Source: Hyphomicrobium denitrificans 1NES1 (GTDB taxonomy: Bacteria; Pseudomonadota; Alphaproteobacteria; Rhizobiales; Hyphomicrobiaceae). From it: DNA of 64,000 bases. This document shows, piece after piece, positions 53,862 through 63,427 of the stretch (positions are counted from its first letter, which is position 1; every line of letters starts with the position of its first letter). The stretch covers positions 2,108,001 to 2,172,000 of the forward strand of contig NC_021172.1 in NCBI RefSeq assembly GCF_000230975.2, given 5' to 3'. The notes below the pieces were generated by a model. The model saw only the letters and a list, made by a program, of their open reading frames with translations, ran no database searches and was not told the DNA's origin. The translations under genes and the position numbers were made by a program.

Positions 53862-54065
53862 TCAACGCCCTTGCGAGGCGTGCATGCATTCCGTCAGCAG
53901 ACGTTTTTCCAGTCTCGACAGCTCGTCCGGTACAGCCTGCCCCGAGCGTCGAAATTCGGTAATCCGCTTTTTAACGAGTGCGTAGCATTGGCGAGGATCG
54001 TCGTCCGACTGTTCCATCTGGTGGACCAGCTCAGCGAAGTCGCCGCTGCCCATCTGTTGTGCCAT
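53862..54065 (-). CDS. Small hypothetical protein (67 aa)
   Basis: ATG 54065, after a weak AGGG. It begins MAQQMGSGDFAELVHQMEQS, continues DDDPRQCYALVKKRITEFR and ends LEKRLLTECMHASQGR: an acidic N-terminus and an amphipathic basic helix with two Cys. No domain is recognised. The frame extends 17 codons further upstream without a better start. It lies convergent with the CDGSH gene. Confidence 0.65.
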   Translation of the reverse strand: MAQQMGSGDFAELVHQMEQSDDDPRQCYALVKKRITEFRRSGQAVPDELSRLEKRLLTECMHASQGR

Positions 54066-54477
54066 ATCCCTAGTGTCTCCCGCTCCATTTCCAGAAAGGC
54101 ATTTCGAGGTTCCCAACTCCTCGACATTCCTTTCGACTCACTAGTCTTCAATTTAGGCGCGCCGATCCGCGAATTAAATGCGGTATTAAAGTGAATGATC
54201 GACGAATTGAGCGACTGTGACCTAGCTGCCGTGAATACAAGCTGAACGGACGACGGCAGTCCCCTGCGCCCAACGCGCGCATCTACCCAAGCGTTCGTGG
54301 CGGCAGGCTGGCGAGAATTGGATCCTGCTTTCACAAATTATTGCAGAGCATTAGCTGCGGAGCAGCGCACGGCCGCTCGCTGCGGACATCTATAATTCAC
54401 CGAAAATCGGCTCAATTGATTGATGCACCGTTGCCGCTCTGCTACGCCTCCCGCGCCGCATCAAGGATTTACCTCTC
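54066..54477. other. Gap before purB, nothing recognised
   Basis: About 410 nt. Short ORFs of no coding character only; the last 80 nt are AT-rich and probably carry the purB promoter. Confidence 0.45.
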
Positions 54478-55785
<1,308 letters not shown>

Positions 55786-55927
55786 GGCGCGGCGCACGCT
55801 GATTTCCGTCGGCGCGTCCGCCCGGCAACGTCATCCAAGGTTTACCGAAATGTAGTGGAAGCGACACACCGATGTCATGTCGGCTGACGAGTTTGCGGGC
55901 CGATAGGGAGCGGTGGGGGCTGTTGCT

Positions 55928-56698
55928 ATGTTGGCGCCGAAAGTCAGTTTCGGGCCGGAGGGCCATTGGGATGCTTACGAAACGGCGGAGCATCCTGCCG
56001 TTTCTGCCCATGCCATGATCAGAGGAGCGCTCTCAGTTGGCGCGGCTGCCCTCCTTCTGTTTCTCGTCGTACCTGGTCTCGATACGGCGGTCACGCGCGT
56101 CTTCTATGACGGCACACATCACTTCATCGGCAATAGCTCGCCGGTGTTTCGCACATCCCGCGACGTGTTCAATATCGTCCTTTATCTAACGTGCGCCGCG
56201 ACCGTTATCGGACTCTTCGTGGCCTGGCGGTCAGCCGGGCCGTGTCTCGGGCTCGTGTTCAATAAATGGTTGTTCCTGGCGCTTTGCCTGATCATCGGGC
56301 CCCTCGTCGTGTCCAATATCGGGCTCAAGGACCATTGGGGCCGCGCGCGTCCGCGGGACGTCATTGAGTTCGGTGGCGCTAAAGCGTTCACGCCGGTCTT
56401 TCCGCCTTCAAACCAATGCGACTACAATTGCTCGTTCGTATCGGGCGAAGCATCGTCCATTTACGTCATATTTTTCGCGGCGGTATTCCTGTTGAGACGG
56501 CACGCTCGAAGGATGATTGCACTCGGTATCATCTTCGGCAGTCTCTCCGGGCTGACGCGCATTGCCCAGGGCGGGCATTTCCTTTCCGACGTCGTATTTG
56601 CAGGAGTTTTCATGGCGCTGACGGTCGCGTGCCTTCAGCTCCTTTTCGAGACAATCCGGGAAGCGGACGGCGCGGAGATCGCGGAGCCCGCGGCGTGA
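55928..56698 (+). CDS. PAP2-family membrane phosphatase (lipid phosphatase)
   Basis: 256 residues from ATG 55928 (a GTG 15 nt before is in frame). Six membrane helices. The PAP2 motifs are KDHWGRARP (KxxxxxxRP), FVSGEASSIY in place of PSGH, and TRIAQGGHFLSD (R-x5-H-x3-D). The His of motif 2 is replaced by Glu. A CDYNCSF pair of Cys precedes motif 2. Such enzymes remove phosphate from undecaprenyl-PP, lipid A or phosphatidate. The two genes downstream make lipid-linked sugars, so it may act on the same lipid carrier or on lipid A. Confidence 0.88.
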   Translation: MLAPKVSFGPEGHWDAYETAEHPAVSAHAMIRGALSVGAAALLLFLVVPGLDTAVTRVFYDGTHHFIGNSSPVFRTSRDVFNIVLYLTCAATVIGLFVAWRSAGPCLGLVFNKWLFLALCLIIGPLVVSNIGLKDHWGRARPRDVIEFGGAKAFTPVFPPSNQCDYNCSFVSGEASSIYVIFFAAVFLLRRHARRMIALGIIFGSLSGLTRIAQGGHFLSDVVFAGVFMALTVACLQLLFETIREADGAEIAEPAA

Positions 56699-56801
56699 CG
56701 CGATGTTTCCAGTCTGCCCCAACTGTGTTGATCTTCCAGGCGGTCGAGCGTAATCGGACGCACCACCGGCGTGCAGAGACCGCAGGCACAAGGACACGAT
56801 C

Positions 56802-57959
56802 ATGACGCCGCGGCCCAGACCGGACACATTCTCGACAACCGACGTCCGCGGTCCGACCCACGATGCGCCGGTCGGACGGCCGCGTCTTTCGATCGTCGTG
56901 CCAACCTACTGCGAAGCCGAGAACGTCGCTCCAACGATCACTGCCATCGATGCCGCGCTTACCGGTATTTCGTGGGAGATCATCTTTGTCGATGACGACA
57001 GCCCCGACGGGACGGTCGAAACCGTCCGGTCGTTCGGTGAGCATGACGGCCGCGTGCGCGTCATCCGACGCATCGGACGGCGCGGACTTGCGGGCGCGGT
57101 CATCGAGGGCATGCTCGCGTCCGCCGCCGATACGGTGGCCGTGATCGACGCCGATCTGCAGCACGATGAAAAGCTGCTGCCGAAGATGCTCGAAAACATC
57201 GAAGCGGACCAGGCGGATCTCGTCATTGCAACACGCTACGCGCAATCGGGCGCTGCGGATGCCGGTTTCTCGAAGCTTCGCCAAAACGCCAGCACGTTCG
57301 CGACGCGCCTGACGAACCTGCTGCTCAGAACCAACGTCAGCGATCCGATGAGCGGCTTTTTCATGATCCGGCGCGATGCAATCGACAAAATCGCACCCAA
57401 CCTGACGACGGGCGGATTCAAACTGCTGCTTGATATTCTCGCCTCGGCGCCGGCAGGGCTGAAGATCGCCGAGGTGCCGTATCAATTCCGTCCGCGTCAA
57501 CTCGGAAAGTCGAAGCTCGATGCCCTTGTGATCGCCGATTTCCTCGGACTGCTGCTTTCCAAGCTTTCGGGCAACAGCATCTCGCCGCGCTTCTTCCTGT
57601 TCGCGTTCGTCGGCGCCACGGGCCTCGTCGTGCACCTCGCAACGCTCAGGGCCGCTCTGACCACGACACACATTCCATTCAACGCGGCGCAGCTCGCCGC
57701 GGCCTTCGTTGCGATGACGTCCAACTTTTTTCTCAACAACGCGCTGACGTTCCGCGACCGGCGCTTGACCGGCATCGGGGCGTTCAAAGGTCTGCTGTCG
57801 TTCTATCTTGTCTGCAGCGTCGGAACGCTCGCGAACGTCGGCGTCGCGGAGCTCATTTACCTGCGCGATGCAAGCTGGTGGCGCGCCGGCATCGCAGGCG
57901 CCTTGATGGCCGCGGTGTTCAACTATGCGGTCAGCTCCATGCTGACATGGAGAAAATAG
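56802..57959 (+). CDS. Polyprenyl-phosphate glycosyltransferase fused to GtrA-like membrane domain
   Basis: 385 residues. Residues ~28-245 are GT2: LSIVVPTYCEAENVAPTI, the DDDSPDGT acidic site, VIDADLQHDEKLLPKML and SDPMSGFFMIRRDA, as in dolichol-phosphate mannose synthase. FRPRQLGKSKLDA ends the soluble domain. Residues ~255-380 contain four membrane helices (SPRFFLFAFVGATGLVVHLA, NFFLNNALTFRDRRL) of the GtrA family that helps flip the lipid-linked sugar. ATG 56802. Its stop at 57959 overlaps the next gene by 13 nt. It probably makes a polyprenyl-phosphate sugar for the next gene's product. Confidence 0.92.
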   Translation: MTPRPRPDTFSTTDVRGPTHDAPVGRPRLSIVVPTYCEAENVAPTITAIDAALTGISWEIIFVDDDSPDGTVETVRSFGEHDGRVRVIRRIGRRGLAGAVIEGMLASAADTVAVIDADLQHDEKLLPKMLENIEADQADLVIATRYAQSGAADAGFSKLRQNASTFATRLTNLLLRTNVSDPMSGFFMIRRDAIDKIAPNLTTGGFKLLLDILASAPAGLKIAEVPYQFRPRQLGKSKLDALVIADFLGLLLSKLSGNSISPRFFLFAFVGATGLVVHLATLRAALTTTHIPFNAAQLAAAFVAMTSNFFLNNALTFRDRRLTGIGAFKGLLSFYLVCSVGTLANVGVAELIYLRDASWWRAGIAGALMAAVFNYAVSSMLTWRK

Positions 57960-59467
57960 TGCGGGATCTGCTCGACGGCTCGTCCGGCATTTCGGCGGCA
58001 GATGTCACGCGCGATGATCGCGCCGACAATGTCCTGATCGCAGCGGCCCTCGGCCTCTTTGTTATTCACGTTGTCATGGCGGCCGTGATGGGGCTCGTCG
58101 ACGACGAGGCCTACTATCGCATCTGGTCGCTTGCGCCTTCGCTCTCCTATTACGACCACCCGCCGATGATCGCCTGGATGATCGGCGCAGGGCGCGTGCT
58201 TCTCGGCGATACGACTCTCGGCGTGCGGCTCGTCGCGCCTTTCTGCTATCTCGTCGGCGCGCTGGTACTTTGGCGTACGGCCGCTCTGTTCTACGGGCGG
58301 GAAGTCGCACGGACTGCAGTCTGGATTCTGCTCGCGATGCCGCTGCTTGCCGTCGGCGGCATTCTGATGACTCCCGATCTGCCGTCCGTGCTGTTTGCGG
58401 GACTGGTTCTTTGGGCGCTTGCCGAACTCGACCATTCGAAAAACGCAAACTGGTGGCTGGCGGCCGGCGTGTTCGCAGGGCTCGGCCTCTTGTCGAAATA
58501 TACCAACCTGTTTCTCGGCGCGACGATCGTGCTCTGGCTGATTGCGACGCCGGAAAATCGCAGATGGTTCCGATTCCCGCAGCTCTGGATCGGCGGCTTC
58601 ATCGCCGTGCTCGCGGCGATGCCGGTCGTCGTCTGGAATGCCGAGCACGATTGGGCATCGTTCACCAAGCAGTTCGGCCGCGTCGGCCATAGCGGTACGC
58701 TCGGCGCGCCGATCTACTTCGTTGAATTCATCGGCACGTTCCTGGCGCTGGCAAGCCCGATCATCGCCGTGCTGGCGATTACCGGACTGGCCCGCGTGGC
58801 ACGCTCCACATTGCGCAACCGCAGGAGCGGCGATCTCCTGCTTACGGCCGCCATACTGCCGATGCTCGTTTACTTCGCCGTCCACGCGCTTCATGACCGC
58901 GTGGACGGCAACTGGCCCGCGCCCATTTATCCGCCGCTCGCAATTTGCGCGGCGCTCGCCATTCACGCGATCATGCCGGAGCAACGGCGCAAGGCAGTGT
59001 TTGCGTCGGCGCTTGCGTTCGGCTTTCTCGTGACGGGAGCGATCTATGCCGACGCGCTGCATCCGCTCCCCTTGTCGGCGCGCATGAAAGCCCCGACCGA
59101 GCAGATGCACGGATGGAACGAGCTTGGCGATGCGATCGAGCAGAAACGCGTCGAAGCGGGAGCAAGCTGGGTGGCGACGTCAAGCTATGCCACGACGGGT
59201 CAGGTGGCGTTCGCGCTCAACGGGCGCAGCGACGTCGCACAGCTCGACCAGCGCATCCGCTACGAGTTTCTGCCGCCCCTGCCCCCGGCTCTACTTCAGA
59301 AGCCGGTGCTTTACGTAGAACTCCAGCGGCGAGTCGATCTTCCGCTGCTCAAATCGAAGTTCCGTAACGTCGCTGAGGTCGGAACGCTTACGCGCAAGAA
59401 CGGCACCCCAGCGGGCGCGACCTATAGGCTTTTCCTCGCGTCCGATCCGCTCGCGCCGCCGCTTTGA
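57947..59467 (+). CDS. GT-C glycosyltransferase (ArnT/PMT-like)
   Basis: 506 residues, start ATG 57947, or GTG at 57959 in the same frame. About 11 membrane helices. MGLVDDEAYYRIWSLAPSLSYYDHPPMIAWMIG is the acidic first-loop and YxDHPP motif of PMT_2/ArnT-like enzymes. LMTPDLPSVLFAGLVLWAL and GLGLLSKYTNLFL are further conserved stretches. The C-terminal ~110 residues are periplasmic. It would move a sugar from polyprenyl phosphate to a lipid or surface acceptor, possibly lipid A. Translation is coupled to the GT2 gene upstream. Confidence 0.92.
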   Translation: MEKIVRDLLDGSSGISAADVTRDDRADNVLIAAALGLFVIHVVMAAVMGLVDDEAYYRIWSLAPSLSYYDHPPMIAWMIGAGRVLLGDTTLGVRLVAPFCYLVGALVLWRTAALFYGREVARTAVWILLAMPLLAVGGILMTPDLPSVLFAGLVLWALAELDHSKNANWWLAAGVFAGLGLLSKYTNLFLGATIVLWLIATPENRRWFRFPQLWIGGFIAVLAAMPVVVWNAEHDWASFTKQFGRVGHSGTLGAPIYFVEFIGTFLALASPIIAVLAITGLARVARSTLRNRRSGDLLLTAAILPMLVYFAVHALHDRVDGNWPAPIYPPLAICAALAIHAIMPEQRRKAVFASALAFGFLVTGAIYADALHPLPLSARMKAPTEQMHGWNELGDAIEQKRVEAGASWVATSSYATTGQVAFALNGRSDVAQLDQRIRYEFLPPLPPALLQKPVLYVELQRRVDLPLLKSKFRNVAEVGTLTRKNGTPAGATYRLFLASDPLAPPL

Positions 59468-59477
59468 GCAAAGAAGC

Positions 59478-59966
59478 TTACGCCGCTTCCTTATTCAGGC
59501 GGCTTTCGGCGAGCTTTGTCAGCTTGTCGTCGGCGCCGTACTCTTCCTTCAACGTCTTTTCAAGGATTGTCGCGACGTCCTTATGGCCGAGCAGTTTGGC
59601 CCACGACACCAGCGTGCCATAGCGCGTAATCTCATAGTGCTCGGCGGCCTGTCCCGCCGCGATCATCGCCGCGTCGCGCGCGTCGGCATCCTTGATGTGG
59701 GACATCAGCGCTTCGCCTTCTTTCAGAATGCCCTTGATCGCCGGACATTCGGTCGCCTGAGACTTGCGGCCCAAGGTTTTGAACACTTCATCGAGCCGAG
59801 TGATATGTTCCTTGGTTTCCTCGCAATGTCCCATGAAGACCTTTGCCAATGCGGCCGAGTCGCAAGCCTTCGCCATTTTCGGGAGCATCTTCACGAGCTT
59901 GTTCTCAGCGTAATAGACGTCTTCGAGGGTGTGATTGAACAGGTCTTCGAGATTAGCGATCTTCAT
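59478..59966 (-). CDS. YciE/DUF892-type ferritin-like protein
   Basis: 162 residues from ATG 59966 with AGGAG upstream. Helical ferritin-like fold: LEDLFNHTLEDVYYAENKLVKMLPKMAKA (first metal-site helix, E-x-x-Y), GHCEETKEHITRLDEVFKTLGRK, then ALMSHIKDADARDAAMIAAGQAAEHYEITRYGTL and LLEKTLKEEYGADDKLTKLAE. The pattern fits the YciE family, stress-induced proteins with a possible di-metal centre. Convergent with the glycosyltransferase gene (10 nt between stops). Confidence 0.9.
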   Translation of the reverse strand: MKIANLEDLFNHTLEDVYYAENKLVKMLPKMAKACDSAALAKVFMGHCEETKEHITRLDEVFKTLGRKSQATECPAIKGILKEGEALMSHIKDADARDAAMIAAGQAAEHYEITRYGTLVSWAKLLGHKDVATILEKTLKEEYGADDKLTKLAESRLNKEAA

Positions 59967-60104
59967 GGGGCGCTCCTGCCGCGACGGGGGTTGTTGATTG
60001 ATGCCAAAGGGCAACGCGACCTAAGTTCCGCGGTTCCACGAGGACCGCTCAAAACAGCGTCCACCTCTTCCCTAGCTTTCAGGGCTCGGCTAAGCACGTC
60101 GCCG

Positions 60105-60689
60105 ATGAAAACATCCGAAATCGACATTCTCCTCGTGCCGGGTTGGCAGAACTCCGGCGACGATCACTGGCAATCCCGCTGGGAGAGGAACCTCAAGACG
60201 GCGCGCCGCGTCATCCAGGAAGACTGGGACAACCCAAACGTTGAAGCATGGGGCGACCGCATGGCGAAGTTCGCGAGCGGGGCGACGCAGCCGGTCGTTG
60301 CCGTCGCCCATTCGCTCGGCGTGCCGGCCCTCGTCTATGCGGCCGACAAATTGAAGCGCAGCGGCGTCATCGGCGCTTTTCTTGTGGCGCCCGCCGACGT
60401 CGACTATGCGCAATTCTGGCCGGATACCGGTGGCAAACGGTGGCCGCCCGAGAAAGGTGCCGGCGGATTCGAGACAATGCCGGAACGGCGTCTGCCCTTT
60501 CCCGCGCATCTCGTTGTCGCCAACAACGATCTCTATTGCAGTTACGCACGCGCCGAACACTTGGCCGACAAGTGGGGCGCAACGCTGAGCGACGCCGGCG
60601 AGAGCGGCCATATCAACATCGCCTCTGGCCACGGTCCCTGGCCAGAGGGCTTGCTGCAGTTCGGGCAGTTTCTGAAAAAGCTCGGGTAG
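60105..60689 (+). CDS. RBBP9/YdeN-like alpha/beta hydrolase
   Basis: 194 residues, start ATG 60105. Alpha/beta-hydrolase fold with ILLVPGWQNSGDDHWQSRWE, the nucleophile elbow AVAHSLGVPALVYAA (Ser in HSLG), an acidic residue in VVANNDLYCSYARAEHLA and the final SGHINIASGHGPWPEG with catalytic His. RBBP9-type serine hydrolases are small and poorly characterised. The frame is open upstream from 59583, but that part is antisense to the ferritin-like gene. A 9-bp hairpin ATGGCCGCC/GGCGGCCAT (60703-60726) lies after the stop. Confidence 0.9.
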   Translation: MKTSEIDILLVPGWQNSGDDHWQSRWERNLKTARRVIQEDWDNPNVEAWGDRMAKFASGATQPVVAVAHSLGVPALVYAADKLKRSGVIGAFLVAPADVDYAQFWPDTGGKRWPPEKGAGGFETMPERRLPFPAHLVVANNDLYCSYARAEHLADKWGATLSDAGESGHINIASGHGPWPEGLLQFGQFLKKLG

Positions 60690-60702
60690 GCTGGAGACGT
60701 GG

Positions 60703-60726
60703 ATGGCCGCCGCGGGGGGCGGCCAT
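60703..60726. other. Hairpin between convergent genes
   Basis: A 9-bp stem ATGGCCGCC/GGCGGCCAT with a 6-nt loop between the hydrolase gene and the convergent ATPase zeta gene. No T-run on either side, so any terminator role is uncertain. Confidence 0.4.
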
Positions 60727-60768
60727 GTCGCCACGGGAACGGGGCGTTGCAAACACCCCGCGTGACGC

Positions 60769-61095
60769 TCAACCCTTCGCCGACTCGAGGTCGACGACGG
60801 CCTTGGCAAGGGCGTTGGCCATGACCGAGCGGATTTCAGTGTCGTCGACGGCGATGCCTTTCGCTGTGAGATCGGCTTTCACCTTGCGAAACACATCCTC
60901 ATCGCCCTTCTCGGCGAGATCGGCCTTGCGCACGTCTTTGACGTACGCTTCGAGCGCATCTCCAGTGAGTCCGAGCTTCGCTCCCGCCCACTCCGCGACA
61001 GCTTTATTGCGGCGGCTCTCGGCTTTGAATTTCAGCTCCGAATCGAGAGCGAATTTCTTCTCGAATCCCTCCTCGCGCTTGTCGAACGTCGTCAT
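60769..61095 (-). CDS. F1-ATPase zeta-subunit-like inhibitor (DUF1476)
   Basis: 108 residues, all helical: MTTFDKREEGFEKKFALDSELKFKAESRRNKAVAEWAGAKLGLTGDALEAYVKDVRKADL and DDTEIRSVMANALAKAVVDLES. The N-terminus MTTFDKREEGFEKKFA is the inhibitory segment that enters F1-ATPase in Paracoccus denitrificans, and the family (DUF1476) is limited to alphaproteobacteria. The product should be cytosolic and block ATP hydrolysis. The gene commonly stands near purine genes, as here. Confidence 0.93.
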   Translation of the reverse strand: MTTFDKREEGFEKKFALDSELKFKAESRRNKAVAEWAGAKLGLTGDALEAYVKDVRKADLAEKGDEDVFRKVKADLTAKGIAVDDTEIRSVMANALAKAVVDLESAKG

Positions 61096-61481
61096 CTCTC
61101 AGTATCTCCCTTAGCTCCCGGGCCGGCCGCCGAATTGCAACCTCCGGATGTGATCATTTGAGAACACGCTCCGCGGACGCGTGTTGTATAGTTCCAGGGA
61201 AGTCCGCCGTTCACCAGAAATAGGGGGCACCCCGAATGAAATCAACAGGTTGGCCGCCACCCTCCTAAAAGCGCTGCGGCTCATGGTCTACATTGTGCCG
61301 CCTCCCGCGTTCGGCTAGTCTCCGGCCTAGGCTTTCGAGCGTGAAAAGGCGCACGGCTCCTTCCCCGACATGCAGAAAACAAGTTGGAAAATCAAGGCGT
61401 CAGCGTCTGACTACGAACTCGTGAGAAAATTCCCATCTACGTATGAGTGAGAGCAAGCTGTTGATCCTCAGAGGTCCAGGA
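61096..61481. other. Gap before purC, nothing recognised
   Basis: About 385 nt. A 26-codon ORF (61371-61451) and others lack support. Probably the purC promoter region. Confidence 0.4.
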
Positions 61482-62273
61482 ATGAACAAGCGTCGGCGCA
61501 TCTACGAGGGCAAAGCAAAGGTCCTCTACGAGGGTCCCGAACCGGGGACGCTCATCCAGCATTTCAAGGACGACGCAACCGCATTCAACGCGAAGAAGCA
61601 CGCGCTGATTGAGGGCAAGGGCGTTTTGAACAACCGTATCTCCGAGTACATTTTTATGAAACTCGGAGAGATCGCCGTTCCGACGCATTTCATCAAGCGT
61701 CTCAACATGCGCGAGCAGCTGATCCGCGAAGTCGAGATCATTCCGCTCGAGGTCGTCGTCCGGAACGTTGCAGCAGGCTCGCTGTCGACGCGACTCGGAC
61801 TTGAGGAAGGCTCGCAGCTCCCGCGCTCGATCATCGAGTTCTATTACAAGAAGGACGAACTCAACGACCCGATGGTGTCGGAAGAGCACATCACGGCTTT
61901 CGGATGGGCGACGCCGCAAGAGATCGATGAGATCATGCAGCTCGCGCTCAGGATCAACGACTTCCTCGTCGGCCTTTTCCTCGGAATCGGTATCCGGCTT
62001 GTCGACTTCAAGGTCGAGTTCGGCCGTCTCTACGACAACGAGCAGGTCCGCATCGTGCTGGCAGACGAGATCAGCCCGGATTGTTGCCGGCTGTGGGACG
62101 CGCAGTCGGGCGACAAGCTCGACAAGGATCGTTTCCGTCGCGATCTCGGCGGCGTGCTCGAAGCCTATCAGGAGGTCGCCCGGCGTCTCGGCGTTTTGAC
62201 TGAAAATCCGCGGCCGCGTGGCGCGGGCCCGGTGCTCGTCGCGTCGAATCCCGTTAACGGAAAACCGAACTGA
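61482..62273 (+). CDS. purC: Phosphoribosylaminoimidazole-succinocarboxamide synthase (SAICAR synthase)
   Basis: 263 residues; start ATG 61482 after AGGTCCAGGA (ATG 61443 is also in frame). It joins CAIR and aspartate with ATP. Motifs: [58 protein letters not shown] and [22 protein letters not shown]. The Rho-like terminator repeat after its stop precedes purS. The purC-purS-purQ order is the usual alphaproteobacterial purine cluster. Confidence 0.96.
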   Translation: MNKRRRIYEGKAKVLYEGPEPGTLIQHFKDDATAFNAKKHALIEGKGVLNNRISEYIFMKLGEIAVPTHFIKRLNMREQLIREVEIIPLEVVVRNVAAGSLSTRLGLEEGSQLPRSIIEFYYKKDELNDPMVSEEHITAFGWATPQEIDEIMQLALRINDFLVGLFLGIGIRLVDFKVEFGRLYDNEQVRIVLADEISPDCCRLWDAQSGDKLDKDRFRRDLGGVLEAYQEVARRLGVLTENPRPRGAGPVLVASNPVNGKPN

Positions 62274-62340
62274 GGGATTAGGGACTGGGGGATTAGGGAC
62301 GAAGACTCTATTCCCTAATCCCTAAAACCTAATCCTTAGA
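62274..62340 (+). repeat. Direct and inverted repeat in purC-purS spacer
   Basis: The word GGGATTAGGGA occurs at 62274 and again at 62289. The inverse TCCCTAATCCC at 62312-62322 pairs with the second copy in an 11-bp stem (loop 12 nt), and a weaker copy AACCTAATCCTTA lies at 62326-62338. The spacer could be an attenuating hairpin or a small repeat element. Confidence 0.7.
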
Positions 62341-62349
62341 GCGAAGCGA

Positions 62350-62589
62350 ATGAAAGCCCGCATCAAGATCACGTTGAAGAACGGCGTCCTCGATCCGCAG
62401 GGCAAGGCCATCGAAGGCGCCGTGAAAGGCCTCGGCATTTCCGGCGTCAGCGATGTACGCCAGGGCAAATACGTCGAAGTCGATTTGGCCGAGAGCGATC
62501 CGGACAAGGCACGCGCCATCGTCGAGCGGATGTGCAAGGACCTGCTCGCCAACATGGTCATCGAGAACTACAGCTACGAGATCGGCTGA
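62350..62589 (+). CDS. purS: Phosphoribosylformylglycinamidine synthase subunit PurS
   Basis: 79 residues, the full size. MKARIKITLKNGVLDPQGKAIEGAVKGLGI and VSDVRQGKYVEVDLAE match PurS. It binds PurL and PurQ to build the FGAR amidotransferase complex. ATG 62350 with GAAGCGAA upstream. The stop is 3 nt before the next gene. Confidence 0.95.
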   Translation: MKARIKITLKNGVLDPQGKAIEGAVKGLGISGVSDVRQGKYVEVDLAESDPDKARAIVERMCKDLLANMVIENYSYEIG

Positions 62590-62592
62590 TCG

Positions 62593-63048
62593 ATGCGCGC
62601 CGGGCTAGGTATCGCGCTAGCCGTCGCCGCGCTTGGGTCCAGCCAAGCGCTCTCCGCACCCGCTGCTGCTCCTCCTCCTCCGGACCTCGATTGCAGCCTG
62701 GGATTCGTCGCGCTTCATAACTGGTCGGCTTGGCTGCCCGGCGCCCAGCGCGAAAGCGGCGACAACCGGGACGTCATTACGTTCGCCAATCCCGACGTGT
62801 GGCGCGTCGAAATCAGGTTCACCAGGCCAGGCGAACCGGCGCACCCTGCCGTCACCCTTCGCAAGTTCGTGAAGCAGGTTACAGGCATCTGGACCGCGCA
62901 GAGCAAGGCCTGTGGCTATGGCGATCAGGCGCAATTCGATGCCCTGATGGCCGCGTTGAAGGCCGAAGATACACGCCTCACGAACGACTCGCGCGAGGAC
63001 GTCGAACGCCGGAAGCGCGAGCGCTCGCCGCTTTCGCCAGTGCCGTGA
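62593..63048 (+). CDS. Secreted hypothetical protein between purS and purQ
   Basis: 151 residues starting at ATG 62593, 3 nt after the purS stop, so co-transcribed. Signal peptide ~1-23 (MRAGLGIALAVAALGSSQAL...SAPA). The mature chain has two Cys (DLDCSLGFVALHNWSAWLPG; SKACGYGDQAQF) and TFANPDVWRVEIRFTRPGEPAHP, with a charged C-terminal helix (EDTRLTNDSREDVERRKRERS). It is unrelated to purine synthesis by sequence. No family recognised. Confidence 0.82.
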   Translation: MRAGLGIALAVAALGSSQALSAPAAAPPPPDLDCSLGFVALHNWSAWLPGAQRESGDNRDVITFANPDVWRVEIRFTRPGEPAHPAVTLRKFVKQVTGIWTAQSKACGYGDQAQFDALMAALKAEDTRLTNDSREDVERRKRERSPLSPVP

Positions 63049-63427
63049 CCGGCCCGGCATTTTGCTTCTTTTCATTCCCTCCGCAGGCGAGTTGCCGCGA
63101 ACGTCGGAAAGTGCGCTGATACTTCGATAGCAAGGCGGCTACATCACGCCGGACATTACCCCCACCCCTGACCCCTCCCCGCAAGGGGGAGGGGAAATAG
63201 GGCGGCGAACGCGTCTGCTGTTTCACTCGTCCCTGCAAGGAGGAAGGAATAGAGCGGCGAAAGGTCTGCTGCTTCTCCTCTTCCTGCAGAAGAGGAGAGC
63301 GGCGCGCGCGGCCGCGACGGGGCGGCGAGTGGACTTACGGGGCGAGTCTCGCTACCTGATACCTGTCAAGTATAAGTGGACTGAGCCGTGGCCATGGCGC
63401 TCGCGGCTGACAACCCGAGTTCTGAAA
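63049..63427. repeat. Intergenic tandem repeat element before purQ
   Basis: A ~54-nt unit (GCAAGG-GGAGGGGAAATAG-GGCGGCGAA-..TCTGCTG) occurs at 63181 and 63235, with a degraded third copy near 63286. Just before is the hairpin CCCCTCCCC/GGGGAGGGG (63172-63194, loop GCAAG) of a type common between alphaproteobacterial genes. About 380 nt in all; no gene is seen. Confidence 0.65.

Noticed and set aside
61371..61451. 26-codon ORF before purC
   Set aside because: Too short, no ribosome site and not clearly placed as a leader.
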